Source of the DNA: Platanthera guangdongensis
Taxonomy: Eukaryota; Streptophyta; Magnoliopsida; Asparagales; Orchidaceae
Assembly (NCBI GenBank): GCA_039583875.1
Contig: CM077162.1
Location: forward strand, 164,670,720 to 164,734,719
Reading direction: 5' to 3'
Length of the DNA stretch: 64,000 nt
Below, in pieces: positions 21,694 through 33,665 of this stretch (position 1 is the first letter of the stretch; the number at the start of each line of letters is the position of its first letter). The notes under the pieces are model-generated. The model did not search any database. It worked only from the letters and a program-made list of their open reading frames with translations, and was not told the DNA's origin. A program made the position numbers and the translations under genes.

Positions 21694-23328
21694 TGAAAGT
21701 CCACCTAGTGTAAACTATGTTCACCTATGGGGGGGGGGGATAGGTGACGTGCAGCGCTTTTGCGGAATTTAAATTGTACCTGCACACGAAAATAAAATAA
21801 CACAGCACAACAGAGTACACAAGCTATTTATAGTGGTTCCCCGACTTGGGTACATCCACTTTCCCCCTTCGACCTATCTCCCAAACAGGGACGACTCGGT
21901 CTCTTCTCCAATAGGATTGAAATCCAATCCCTGCACTATCGGAAGGAACCCTTCCACACGTGGGAGTCAACACTCCCACAAAACGGGTTGCACTCAACCC
22001 TTACAACACGGAACCACCGTTCCTTTACAACAAAAATGAAATAGAATGTACAAAAATACAAACTACGTTTGGAGACAAGGTGTCCCTCTTCGTTGACGAC
22101 GTGTTCTTGAAGTCCACGAAAAGTCCACAACCCTAGACTCTCTTGGAGAGGATCTCCCCGGAACCGGCGACGGCAAGAAGGGCGGCGGCTAGGTTCACGG
22201 GATCGGCGGCGACGACGATGTTCGGCTGCTGTACTTTGGAGATCCAAACTTCGTAGCGAAGCTAGCTAGGTCTACGAACGGTCACACGAGGATCGGTCGT
22301 CTTGATTGATTCGGACGGGGAAGTTTTTCCCGATCGACAAATAGAGAGACAAGGGATCTCTGGATAGACGCGTGAGACTCTAAGCTTGACTAAGCTTCTG
22401 TCGCCGGAGATCGGGAAGAAATGCGATCAACAGCGGCGACCAACTTGCTCGAGCGACGACAGCAGCGGCGGAGCGGAACTCGCGATTTTAGGGTTAGATC
22501 ATGCTCGGCTTCTTTTCTGTGTGTGTTGCTACTGTTCAAAATACCCGAATATATATACTGTAGACAACTCCAATAAGACCGTTGTGGGACCCACAAGAAG
22601 AATCCCTAAATCCCGATCCAAAACATTGACAGCGGCAGAATCCGGTTCAGAAACTTCCAGAGAAATCGCTAAGTAAAAATCGGCGAGAATCGCTGGTGAT
22701 TCTCGACGAATCGGCGAGAATCAGTTAGTGATTCTCGACGATTTGTCGAGAATCACTAGTGATTCTTGCCGAATCACTTTTTAATTCTCAACGAATATTA
22801 CTTGGTATTCATGATCTGCTCTGCGATGGGTTCGGCGAGAATCACTAGTGATTCTCGCCGAATCTTACTTGGCACCGTTTTGAGGTAGCCGGAAAGAGTC
22901 GGCGAGAATCACTAATGATTCTCGACGATTCGGCGAGAATCACTAGTGATTCTCGCCGAATCGGCGAGAATCACTTGGTGATTCTCGCCGAATTATACTT
23001 AGACGAATTTTCGTCTTTCCACCCAAGAGCTGCTCCTTGACCTATCCTTGCTCCTTGTCTTCTCTTGCATAAACACGGCCCTGTACTTGAAAGTAAGTGC
23101 ACTCCAATAGAGAGAGTACACGTAGGCCAACACACTGATCTGCTCAACGAGGGATTACGTCGTGCAGACCCGTGTATATTGACCTACTGCACCCTGACAT
23201 TGGTGTGCACTTAGCGTGGAATAACTGCAAGTACAACTTTAAAGATTTTATCAAATACATTGTCTATTGACCTTAGCTTGTCCAGGGGCTTCTTCAAATC
23301 AGGTACATTGTGGATACAATACCCAACA
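21694..23328 (-). repeat. Copia-D 3' LTR
   Basis: Minus-strand ends TGTTGGGTATTG...GGACTTTCA. U3 (22679-22995) is packed with CGGCGAGAATCACTAGTG/CACTAGTGATTCTCGCCG hairpins. A TATA-like AGTATATATATTCGGG (minus strand) is at about 22545-22560. Near the R/U5 end a G-run is flanked by TCACCTAT (21721-21728) and ATAGGTGA (21739-21746). Confidence 0.93.
22679..22995. repeat. Hairpin array in Copia-D 3' LTR
   Basis: About nine units built on GGCGAGAATCAC and its complement. Two are long perfect palindromes: 32 bp at 22831-22862 and 38 bp at 22926-22963, both centred on CACTAGTG. The 5' LTR has the equivalent array at 30159-30475. Confidence 0.93.
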
Positions 23329-23620
23329 ATCTCCCCCTATTTGAAGAAGCCTAAACCCTACAAGCTAAGGTGAATAGAGCATATGGGAATGAAAACCATA
23401 AACTTGAAATTGAGTTGAGTGAGTTATCCATTACCAATACTAATATCTTGGGAGCAAGCTTGGAGCCACCGTAGCTGAGAGGGTAATCTCCCCCTTTTCG
23501 GCTTCTGCAAATCGGGGTCGGTAGCATTTGACCCCTTGCTCCCCCTCAGTTCTTGCGTCTGTGCTCACACTTGAGTTCCTTGCTCCCCCTCAGATCGTGT
23601 ACGAGCCTGGAGCTTCTGTA
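23329..23620 (-). other. Multiple polypurine tracts of Copia-D
   Basis: Between the end of pol and the LTR the minus strand has four GGGGGAG-type tracts: two CTGAGGGGGAGCAAGG, one AAAAGGGGGAGATTAC and AAATAGGGGGAGAT at the LTR. Repeated tracts are typical of Sireviruses. Confidence 0.8.
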
Positions 23621-23624
23621 GTCT

Positions 23625-26600
23625 TCATTCCTCATAATTGAGCATCCCCAATTCAGTCTTGAAAAGATTGAACTTGGCCTCGTCTAAGGGCTTTGTGAAT
23701 ATATCAGCAATCTGCTTGTCCGTGGGGACATAACAGAGAGAGATGTCCTTGTTCTCCACGTGCTCCCGAATGAAGTGGTAGCGCACTTCAATATGCTTCG
23801 TTCTGCTGTGCGATACCGGATTGTTGGCAATGGCAATTGCACTGGAGGAGTTGCAGTACATTGGAACTTCCTTGAACTGAAGGTCGTAGTCGGCTAACTG
23901 GTTTCTGATCCATAGGAGTTGTGCGCAACAGCTGCCTGCCGAGATGTACTCAGACTCTGCTGTCGAGGTAGCTACACAATTCTGCTTCTTGCTGTTCCAT
24001 GAGATAAGCCTTCTTCCGAGGAATTGACACGTCCCGGAAGTGCTTTTCCTGTCATCCCTACTCCCTGCAAAATCAGCATCTGAAAAACCTATTAGCTCGA
24101 CATCATTGTTTCTCGAGTACCACAAGCCAAGATTGGGAGTACCTTTAAGGTATCTTAGAATTCGCTTCGCAGCGACATAGTGAGATTCCTTAGTGTTCAC
24201 CTGATATCTGGCACAGACACATGTGGAGAACATGATATCCGGTCTACTGGCAGTAAGGTAGAGCAGGGATACAATGATGCTTCTGTATTTGGTTTCATCG
24301 AAAGGTTTACCTTTCTCATCCTTATCCAGAGACATAGTGGATCCCATTGGAGTCCTCATAGAGGTTGCACTCTCCATACCGAATTTCTTAAGGAGTTTAT
24401 TTGTGAACTTCGTTTGAGAGATGAAGATTCCATCCTCAGACTGTTTCACTTGAAGTCCTAAGAAATACTTGAGCTCTCCCATACTGCTCATTTCAAACTT
24501 TCCTTGCATAAGTTTAGAAAACTTTTTACAAAGATTGTTGTCCGTTGAGCCGAATATTATGACATCGACATAGATTTGCACCAGCAAAATCTTGCCTTTG
24601 ACTTCCCTGAGAAACAATATTTTATCTATTTTACCTATAGAGAACTTGTTCTCAAGAAGAAAACTAGATAAAGTCTCATACCAAGCTCGTGGAGCTTGTT
24701 TCAACCCATATAAGGCCTTATTAAGAAAATAAACATGATTTGGATAAGTAGGATCGACAAAACCTGGGGGTTGAGCGACGTATACTTCCTCTTTCAGGTC
24801 TCCGTTCAAGAATGCTGATTTCACATCCATTTGATAGACTGTGAATCCTTTGTGTGAAGCATACGCTAGGAACAATCTGATTGCCTCGAGCCTTGCCACT
24901 GGTGCGAAGGTCTGGTCGAAGTCAATCCCCTCCTCCTGTCTGTAACCTTGAGCCACCAGCCTGGCCTTGTTCTTTACGATGACACCATGTTCATCCAGTT
25001 TGTTTCTGAAGATCCACTTGGTGCCAATCACATTCTGCTTGTATGGTCTGGGAACTAGCATCCAAACGTTGCAACGTTCGAATTGATGTAGTTCATCTTG
25101 CATGGCCAGAATCCATGCCGCATCCTTGTTCGCCTCGTCGAACTTCTTTGGCTCAACCTGTGACAGGACGCTAAGATGCAATACTTCGTTAATAGTACCT
25201 CTTCGAGTTCTGACACCGACACGAGGATCTCCGATGATCTGATCTCTAGGATGATCCCTCACGTGCCGGAGCTCTAGAAGTCTGGCGTCTGGAGCTTCGA
25301 CTACTTCTTGGGCTTCTTCTTCTTCTAAGAGATTTGTTCCATTTTGATCTTCAACATTTTCAGATGACGTGGAGGTGAAAACTTTGACGTACTTAGGAGT
25401 GTCATCTTTAGCGGTCTCATCCAGACTCAGCTGTTCAAGTCGTGCACCTGCATCTTCAAGAATACCACTGGAAGAATTGTTGTTAAGCAAACTTCCTTCA
25501 TCAAATACAACATTTATTTATTCTTCTACCACTAGGGTTTTCTTATTGAAGACTCTATATGCCCGACTGTGGGAACTATAGCCCATGAATATGCCTTCGA
25601 AGCATTTTTCACCAAATTTAGTACGCGGGTACTTCCCATTATTCAGTACATAGCATCTGCAACCAAAAATCCTCAAGTAGGACATGGTTGGTTTCCTGCC
25701 TTTCAGTAGCTCGTAAGGCGTCTTACGATGATGCTTGTTGATCAATGCTCGGTTTTGTACATGACAAGCTGTATTGACAGCCTCTGCCCAGAAGTATTCC
25801 GGGAGAGAAGCGTCTTTCAACATTGTCGTGCAGGATTCAATGAGAGTTCTATTTCTCCTCTCTACAACTCCATTTTGCTGAGGAGTGCGCGGGGAGGAAA
25901 ACTCATGAAAGATACCTTGTTCTTCACAAAATTCTGTCATAGCACCAGATTCGAATTCTGTTCCATGGTCACTTCTGATTTTGACCACTGAGCAGTTAAA
26001 TTCGTTCTGAACCTGCTTGACAAAACTAGTGAAGATGTCAAACGTATCTGACTTTCGTTTCAAAAAGAACACCCATGTAAACCGAGAATGATCATCAACT
26101 ATCACTAGCGTATAGGACTTGCCTCCCAAGCTATGAACTTGCATTGGACCAAACAAGTCCATATGTAAAAGGTAAAGACATCGGGAAGAGTATTTGTCTA
26201 CGATGCTCTTAAAGGTAGCCCGAGTCTGTTTGCCCATCTAGCATGCAGGACAGGGGCTATCTTTGATGCACTTGATACTGGGAGAATCCCTTACTAAGTT
26301 CTTAGAAAACAGCATACTAATTGTCTTGAAATTAATATGTGCCAATCTCTTGTGCTATTGATCACAAAGAGATGCACTGCCTGTTGCCACAAGGCATACG
26401 GGGGTAGATGAATCTACACTGAGAAAATCTAAGCAGAAGATATTTCTGCTCCTAATGCCTGATAATACCGTCTCAGAAGAGGTACGTGAAATTATCAGAC
26501 ATTTATCCTTGCAGAACTTAATGTCATAACCTTTGTCACATAACTGACTTACACTGATCAGGTTATGGTTTAACCCTTCAACATAAGCCACGTTGGTGAT

Positions 26601-26786
26601 AGAGATTATACCGTTGGAAATCATACCGTAACCTCTGGTGACTCCTCGATCTGACCCTCCAAAGATGACTTTGGGTCCATTCTCGACTGGAGTGTAATCA
26701 CGCTGCAGGCTTCTTGTCCCAGTCATATGCCGGGAGCGTACACTGTCCAAATACCAGATCGGCGTTTTGGTGGCCTTTGGACATTC
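23625..26786 (-). pseudogene. Copia-D pol: protease, integrase, RT, RNase H, disabled
   Basis: One minus-strand frame runs from the putative acceptor at 26787 to the stop at 23625, broken by stops at 26355-26357, 26238-26240 and 25518-25520. Protease: WYLDSV instead of the family WYLDSG, so the glycine of the DSG triad is lost (26740-26748). Integrase: zinc region partly readable; the core keeps HMDLFGP, RSDHGTEF and NGVVERRN, so the DDE set is present. [12 protein letters not shown] and YVDV (24561-24572) in place of YVDD, losing a catalytic aspartate. RNase H: FSDADFAG and a YCNSSSAI segment where relatives have CDS (23850-23852). The long last open part (25490-23625, 621 codons) looks intact but would be inactive. 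Confidence 0.93.
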
Positions 26787-26802
26787 CTGCAAAACAAAAT
26801 TA
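26786..26802 (-). promoter_or_regulatory. Stop plus 3' splice-site-like sequence at Copia-D gag-pol boundary
   Basis: On the minus strand gag ends with an AAT TAA stop, followed by TTTTGTTTTGCAG and then the pol frame (GAA TGT CCA) in a different phase. TTAAT plus a pyrimidine run plus TTGCAG resembles a plant branch point and acceptor. The same layout occurs in Copia-A, -B and -C. Confidence 0.45.
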
Positions 26803-29081
26803 ATTTGCCTTAGGAACCCAATCGAACTTGGGTCCTAGATTCCTGGTTAGCACACTCCCCCTCTGTTGGTTAACCCTACGAGTGGTCGGCCTCGCATTGC
26901 TAACATAGGGAGTCTCGTAATACCTTGGATTAAACCAACAATCCACGACAAAGTGACCGACTTTGCCACAACACCAACAGTCGAATCTGTTGTACATCTT
27001 CCTAGGCTCCGGCCTTACCTTGGGAACGGTGGGTACAGCTGGGGCCTTGGATCTGGAGGTGGAGGCCTCATGGTGACAGCAGTCACATGACTTCGTCACC
27101 TTCTGTATAATAGGCTTGGCTTTTGGTGCCTGCTTTCCATTATGGCCGCTAGAGAATTGACCATAATTTCCCATGTGGATTTCTTCATAAGGTGTCTTGA
27201 AGGCACTCTCACCGAAGTTCCGGGGAAAGGTCCAACCATCATATCGGCTCTTTGGCTTTGCAACCGAGGGCCGGAAATGATGACCAAAGGTTGATTCGAA
27301 GTCATGTTTGTTGCAAGGAAAGCTAGGCTTTCTGAACGCAACAGGACTAAGAGGAGCCTTACCCTTTTCATCAGCAGAGGACTTCTTGGCGGCCTTATTC
27401 TTCCTCTGGTTCCTGTTTCTCCTGGATGAGGAACCAGATACCCCTACATGCCCCAAGCCAGCTCCTTTGGCCTGAGCAGAGAAGGTATCAACGACTGGAA
27501 GAACTGTTTTTGGCATAGAGAAGCTCTTGACGATCTTCCTTTCTGCAGCAAGTTGTTCTTCCAACTTGTCGACTTCCTCCTGTTTAAGATCAAGGAGCTT
27601 TAGAGACTCTGAATGCTTTGAAGTCAGGTCGAGGTGCTCCTGTCGGAGAGAAATCAAGCTAGTGACCTCTTCCCTTAGGGATACACACTCACCCTTAAGG
27701 AATTTCACTTCCTTCTTCTCAGCCTTCAGTCTCTTACGGCACTCCTTGAAAGTGTTGAGCAGAAGCTCATATTTCTCGAGGAGCTCCGCTTCACGGGCCG
27801 AAGGGCTATCCTCAGGTTCATCATCCTGAGACTCAGGATCAGAGTCGGAGTCGGAGAGAGGAGTGTGAGCTTTTACCTTCCCAGTAAATGGGGGGCATTC
27901 TCCTTCTGAGTCGGAGCGACCCACCGGCCCGAAGTAGGCTTCCTCATCATCACTGGAGTCTGAGGAATCAGACTCACTCAGTGTCTTTGGCCTTTTCGCG
28001 ATGTAGCTCCGTTCTTTCTTTTTATCTCTCGAAGATTTGTGCTCCTCTTCTTTTCCTTTTTCTCTCTTTCCTTGATAGCAGTCGGCCACGACGTGTCCTG
28101 GCTTATTGCATCCAAAGTAATAATGTCAGAGGAACGATGTTTGTTCGGTCTAGAAGCATACCTGTCAGAAGAATAATTTTTCTTCTGATGCCTGGAGGAG
28201 GAGCCGTCTCTCTTTCTTTGATTCCTCATCTTGAGGAACTTCTTGAACTCTCAAGTGATGAGGGAGAAATCCTCCTCCGACAGCTCTGAGCTGGAGGAGC
28301 ATAGCTCGGAGTCCTCCTCCTCATCCTTTTTCCTGGCACGGTATGAAACCGCACCCTTGCCTTTTCTGGAGTGACTGGCTTTTAGAGCCACAGTCTTTTC
28401 TTTGGCTGTAGCCTTCTCTGCTTCTTCTTCTGCTTTCCTGGTGTTCAGCTGAAGCTCATAGGACATCAGCTTTCCAAATAGGATTTGCGGGTCTATTTCA
28501 GCTAGTCTGCCAAACTCTCGGATGGCGCAGATCTTTGTGTCCCATTCCTTAGTAAGGGACCTAAGGAATTTATCATTGAGTTCACCATTGGTGAACACTC
28601 TTCCGTATCCTTTGAGGGCGTTGACAATCTTGAGGAAGTTATCGTAGGTGACTCCGATCTCTTCCTTAGGCCCTTGTCTGAAGGCCTCATATTTCTGGTT
28701 CAGGAGGGATCTCCGATCATCCCTCACTTCATCCATGCCCTCCATTAGGATGATCAGGCACTGCCAGATCTCCTGTGCTGTCCTGCAGTTGCTGAAGTTT
28801 TGCATCATTGAGTCATCAACCGCGCTGACCAGAATGTTTCGCGCCTTCTTGTCAAGTCCTACTAGCACCATCTCGTCCTTGTCCATTTCAGAAAGTTTCT
28901 TTGGCACTTTCTGGGTAGGATCAATGGTGGATGCCTTAGTGGGGACATAAGGTCCCTCCTCCACGATCATGAAGAGTCGAGGATCAACTGCTTCCATGTA
29001 AAACCTGATCCTTTCCTTCCAGATAGGAAAGTTGAGCCTGATGCACACTGGGATCTTGTCTGTGTACTTGAGCCCGTCCAT
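26800..29081 (-). pseudogene. Copia-D gag with two zinc knuckles, frameshifted
   Basis: I choose the ATG at 29081; upstream only GTG is open. The UBN2-type domain (FPIWKERIRFYMEAVDP, WDTKICAIREFGRL) ends in an acidic Ser/Glu-rich region and a TGA at 28251-28253. The frame changes at about 28110-28140. The remainder (28089-26800) contains a first knuckle reading YFGCNKPGHVVADC whose first cysteine is replaced by tyrosine, an acidic region, a coiled coil (about residues 75-190 of this part), a basic segment with SRRNRNQRKNKAAKK and an intact second knuckle CWCCGKVGHFVVDC. The stop at 26800-26802 matches the gag stop position of Copia-A, -B and -C. Two knuckles and a long C-terminal extension fit Sirevirus Gag. 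Confidence 0.88.
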
Positions 29082-29155
29082 AGTAGATATTTGTCTTCTT
29101 CTTGACACTAGTGGCAGGATTCAACTCAAGGTGTTAACCTTTTTGATGAGTAACC

Positions 29156-29169
29156 TCCCTCTGATACCA
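29156..29169 (-). other. Copia-D primer-binding site
   Basis: The minus strand reads TGGTATCAGAGGGA two bases after the LTR end. Confidence 0.92.
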
Positions 29170-29171
29170 CT

Positions 29172-30808
29172 TGAAAGTCCACCTAGTGTCAACTATGTTC
29201 ACCTATGGGGGGGGGGGGATAGGTGACGTGCATCGCTTTTGCGGAATTTAAATTGTACATGCACACGAAAATAAAACAACACAGCACAACAGAGTACACA
29301 AGCTATTTATAGTGGTTCCCCGACTTGGGTACATCCACTTTCCCCCTTCGACCTATCTCCTAAACAGGGACGACTCGGTCTCTTCTCCAACAGGATTGAA
29401 ATCCAATCCCTGCACTATCGGAAGGAACCCTTCCACACGTGGGAGTCAACACTCCCACAAAACGGGTTGCACTCAACCCTTACAACACGGAACCACCGTT
29501 CCATTACAACAAAAATGAAATAGAATGTACAAAAGATACAAACTATGTTTGGAGACAAGGTGTCCCTCTTCGTTGACGACGTGTTCTTGAAGTCCACGAA
29601 AAGTCCACAACCCTAGACTCTCTTGGAGAGGATCTCCCCGGAACCGGCGGCGGCAAGAAGGGCGGCGGCTAGGTTCACGGGATCGGCGACGACGATGATG
29701 TTCGGCTACTGTACTTTGGAGATCCAAAATTCGTAGCGAAGCTAGCTAGGTCTACCAACGGTCACACGAGGATCGGTCGTCTCGATTGATTCGGACGGGG
29801 AAGTTTTTCCCGATCGACAAATCGAGAGACAAGAGATCTCTGGATAGACGCGTGAGACTCTAAGCTTGACTAAGCTTCTGTCTCCGGAGATCGGGAAGAA
29901 ACGCGATCAACAGCGGCGACCAACTTGCTCGAGCGACGACGGCGGCGGCGGAGCGGAACTCGCGATTTTAGGGTTAGATCGTGCTCGACTTCTTTTCTGT
30001 GTGTGTTGCTACTGTTCAAAATACCCGAATATATATACTGTAGACAACTCCAATAAGACCGTTGTGGGACCCACAAGAAGAATCCCTAAATCCCGGTCCA
30101 GAACATTGACAGCGGCAGAATCCGGTTCAGAAACTTCCAGAGAAATCGCTAAGTAGAAATCGGCGAGAATCACAGGTGATTCTCGATGAATCGGCGAGAA
30201 TCAGTTAGTGATTCTCGACGATTCGTCGAGAATCACTAGTGGTTCTCGCCGAATCACTTTTTGATTCTCAACGAATATTACTTGGTATTCATGATCTGCT
30301 CTGCGATGGGTTCGGCGAAAATCACTAGTGATTCTCGCCGAATCTTACTTGGCACCGTTTTGAGGTAGCCGGAAAGAGTCGGCGAGAATCACTAATGATT
30401 CTCGACGATTCGGCGAGAATCACTAGTGATTCTCGCCGAATCGGCGAGAATCACTTGGTGATTCTCGTCGAATTATACTTAGACGAATTTTCGTCTTTCC
30501 ACCCAAGAGCTGCTCCTTGACCCATCCTTGCTCCTTGTCTTCTCTTGCATAAACACGGCCCTGTACTTGAAAGTAAGTGCACTCCAATAGAAAGAGTACA
30601 CGTAGGCCAACACACTGATCTGCTCAACGAGGGATTACGTCGTGCAGACCCATGTATATTGACCTACTGCACCCTGACATTGGTGTGCACTTAACGTGGA
30701 ATAACTGCAAGTACAACTTGAAAGATTTTATCAAATACATTGTCTATTGACCTTAGCTTGTCCAGGGGCTTCTACAAATCAGGTACATTGTGGATACAAT
30801 ACCCAACA
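29172..30808 (-). repeat. Copia-D 5' LTR
   Basis: 1637 bp and colinear with the 3' LTR. Hairpin array at 30159-30475; TATA-like element at about 30025-30040; stem TCACCTAT (29199-29206) / ATAGGTGA (29219-29226) around a 12-G run. Confidence 0.93.
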
Positions 30809-30813
30809 AATAC

Positions 30814-30911
30814 CTCCCAGGAGATATCATCCTGAAGGCTATAAGAGTCAACCAGGGATGTCTTTTATTTCAGAATTTAAAGGTTATCAACCTAGGCCCA
30901 AGGTAAACTGA
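30814..30911 (+). pseudogene. Copia-A gag, C-terminal part
   Basis: Continues the gag frame after Copia-D and ends PRPKVN followed by TGA (30909-30911). The K-V/A-N-stop ending is shared with Copia-B, -C and -D. Confidence 0.8.
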
Positions 30912-30945
30912 GTCAAAAACAAATAAATTGTTTTATGTATAGGTG
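30909..30945 (+). promoter_or_regulatory. Stop plus 3' splice-site-like sequence at Copia-A gag-pol boundary
   Basis: The gag TGA is followed by further stops and then ATTGTTTTATGTATAG|GTG. Pol starts after this AG in phase +1 relative to gag (WYLDSG at 30973). Confidence 0.45.
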
Positions 30946-32721
30946 AAGACCTATCCAACATCAAATCAGCTATGGTATCTGGATAGTGGGTGCTTAAAGC
31001 ACATGATAGGAAACAAGTAGAATTTCACATCCTTCAAAGCCAAACTTGGGCCTAAAGTATTATTTGGTGATTCAAACTTTGGACTAACAAAAGGATATTG
31101 TGCAGTCCATATTGGCTCAGTCACATTCAAGAAAGTAGCCTATGTGGAAGGACTGAAGCACAACTTAATCAGCATCAGTCAACTGTGTGATGAAGGCTAC
31201 CAAGTGACTTTCAACAAATCCTCATGCAAAATCAAATCAGAGGACAACACAACTGTGTTGACAGGTAAAAGGAAAGGTAACATTTATCTTGTAGATTTTC
31301 TTTCAACTAAGATAGATATATTCTTGTTCAATTCCATTTGTAGACCTAATGAACTATGTCATAAAAGATTAGGACATATAAACATTAGAGCCATTGCTAG
31401 GCTATCCAAGGATAACCTTGTTAGAGGACTACCTTCTGGCCCCTACAAGAAGGAAGGACTTTGCAGTGCTTGTCAATTAGGCAAGCAAACCAAAAATAGC
31501 TTCAAGTCACTTAATAAGAGTGATTCACCTAGGATTTTGTATCTGTTACATATGGATCTCTTTGGACCCATTACAGTACAAAGCTTAGGAGGGAAATCTT
31601 ATACTTTAGTAGTTGTAGATGACTTCTCTAGATTCACATGGGACAGAGTTTGATTCTCTTCTTATGCAAGAGTTCTGTCGGAGTGAAGGGATCAGGCACA
31701 CTTTTTCAGCTCCTAGAACTCCTCAACAAAATGGGATAGCTGAAAGGAAAAATAGAACCCTTATTGAATCTGCTACTACATTGTTGTCAGATGCTCACCT
31801 TCCTCTATTCTTTTGGGCAGAGGTAGTGAACACCTCCAACTATGTGTTGAATAGAAGTTTGATACGTAAGCTGAAGGGCAAGACTCCCTATGAATTAATC
31901 AAAGGGAAGAAACCTAATGTAGATTATTTTAAAATTTTTGGTTGCATTTGTTACATTCACAATAATGAAAAGAAATACATAGTAAAATTTCAAGCTAAAG
32001 TTGATGAAGGAGTGTTTCTGGGATACTCCATGATCAGTAAAGTATCTAGGGTGTATAACAAATCTACTCTTAAAATTGAAGAATCTGTTCATGTATCCTT
32101 TGATGAATCTAACATGTATTTTAAGGAGAAAAATGCTTCTACCATAGAATCTTTGCAGGTACACTCTCTTGCTGAAAATTTGGACATGTTACATATTATA
32201 CAAAGGGATGAAAGCAGTGAAGATTAATAAGATATTCAACATCTTGGAGAGAATCTTCTTGAAGAGCCAGTTTTTGTTCCACAAGAGGAAACAACAACAC
32301 AGGTTGGTGAACAATCAACACCCCCTATTGATTTAGTAACATCAAAAGACCATCCAATCTCCCAGGTGATTGGAGACATCTCAGCTAGTGTGCAAACCAA
32401 AAATCAGGTCAACCAAAACCTGTTGCACACATGCTTTCTTTCACAAATTGAGCCTCAATCCATTCAAGATGCAGAACAAGATCCACACTGGATCATTGCA
32501 ATGCAAGAGGAATTACATCAGTTTGAATGGAATAGAGTTTGGGAACTAGTGCCAAGGCAAAAAGATCACTCCATTGTTGGAACAAAATGGGTGTTCAGAA
32601 ATAAATTGGATGATCAAGGAGTCATTGTAAGGAACAAGACAAGGCTAGTTGCTCAAGGATACTCTCAAGAAGAAGGGATAGACTATGACCAGACCTTTGC
32701 ACTAGTTGCAAGGTTAGAGGC
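30943..32721 (+). pseudogene. Copia-A pol, first part (protease to RT start)
   Basis: Protease WYLDSGCLKHM near 30973 keeps DSG; a TAG follows soon after (31018-31020). The GAG-preintegrase and integrase zinc region read well (ELCHKRLGHIN, CSACQLGKQTK). The integrase core has HMDLFGP, but at about 31640 a deletion joins SRFTW to HGTEF. By comparison with Copia-B about 36 residues are missing, including the second catalytic aspartate, with a frame change at a CATGG overlap. The frame then continues with NGIAERKN, a double stop at 32225-32230, and the RT N-terminus (GTKWVFRNKL, YDQTFALVARLEA), where Copia-B interrupts at 32722. The rest is at 45642-46844. Confidence 0.9.
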
Positions 32722-32867
32722 TGTTGGGTACATTGGTTTAAATGTACCAGATTTGAAGAAGCCTCACCCCACTCAATGATATACATCAAAATGTATTTGA
32801 TGTATTTTGAGTTGCCTTGTGCAGGTTAAGTATTTGCAGGGAAAGCTGAAAGTTTTCTAAGTCCATG

Positions 32868-33665
32868 TGTCGACACCCCGGAGCAAAGTGTCGACACTTA
32901 AGAAGACTTGTGTCGACACCCAGGCAAGCAGTGTCGACACTTGGAGTAATTGTGTCGACACCAGGGATGCAGAGTCGACACCAGACAGAAAGTCTCGACA
33001 CATACAGGTTGTGTCGACACTCAATGAAGAAAAGTCCAGTGAAGCTGTGTCGACACTTAACAGCAGTGTCGACACCTAGAGGAACTGTGTCTACATCAAA
33101 AGTGTCGACACTTGGAGGCTGTGTCGACACTCAGCAAAAGTCAGCAGAGTCCAAGTATAAGTGTCGACATAATAAAGAATGTGTCGACACTCAGCATAAG
33201 ACTCAACACATGAAGAAAGTGTCGACACTAGGAGGCTGTGTCGACACTCAGCAAAGTTTAACAAAAATTCTAAGTACAAGTGTCAACACAAATGAGATAT
33301 GTCGACACTCAGCCAAAGTCTCAACAGAAGAAGAATGTGTCGACACTCAGCAAGTATCAACACAGAAGGCATGTGTCGACACCAAGAAGATGTGTCGACA
33401 CTGAACAAGTTCAACACATGAAGATGTGTCGACACAAAGGAGGTGTGTCGACACTTACAACAATTCAACTAAGTACTGAAGAACAAGAAGTTGTGCCGAC
33501 ACACAATATCAGTGTCAACACATGATGAAGAAGCTGTGTCGAGAAGTAAAATCTACAATACAAGGAGTTGTGTCGACACCTTAAAGGCAAGTGTCGACAC
33601 TTAGTCTACTTGTGTCGACACTTTGTCTATAAGTGTCGACACTTAAAGACAGACTGTCTTGACAC
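32868..33665. repeat. GTGTCGACAC palindrome array in Copia-B 5' LTR
   Basis: About 30 units in 800 bp, roughly two dozen of them perfect GTGTCGACAC, the rest one base off. Start-to-start distances cluster near 20 and 40 bp. The second array copy is at about 43773-44590 (3' LTR). Confidence 0.95.

Larger units (their letters stand above)
21694..30808 (-). mobile_element. Copia-D: Sirevirus-like element without ORF2
   Basis: LTRs of 1635 and 1637 bp, PBS, gag with two zinc knuckles, pol, several purine tracts and a perfect AATAC target duplication. Inserted in gag of Copia-A on the opposite strand. LTRs differ by roughly 2% by eye. No post-pol ORF and no internal palindrome array. Protease, RT and RNase H each carry an active-site substitution. 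Confidence 0.95.

Noticed and set aside
22386..22676. Frames in the Copia-D LTR (also 29866-30156)
   Set aside because: They are present only because both LTRs are near-identical and are unrelated to known proteins.
32865..33525. Overlapping frames rich in CRH, VST and VDT on both strands, also at 43692-44411 and 53514-54076
   Set aside because: They are direct translations of the GTGTCGACAC array in all frames; no codon bias or start context supports a gene.
32868..33665. Regular short repeats with similar spacing could suggest a CRISPR array
   Set aside because: The repeat is only 10 bp and palindromic, spacers vary in length and are themselves similar, and the context is a plant LTR.
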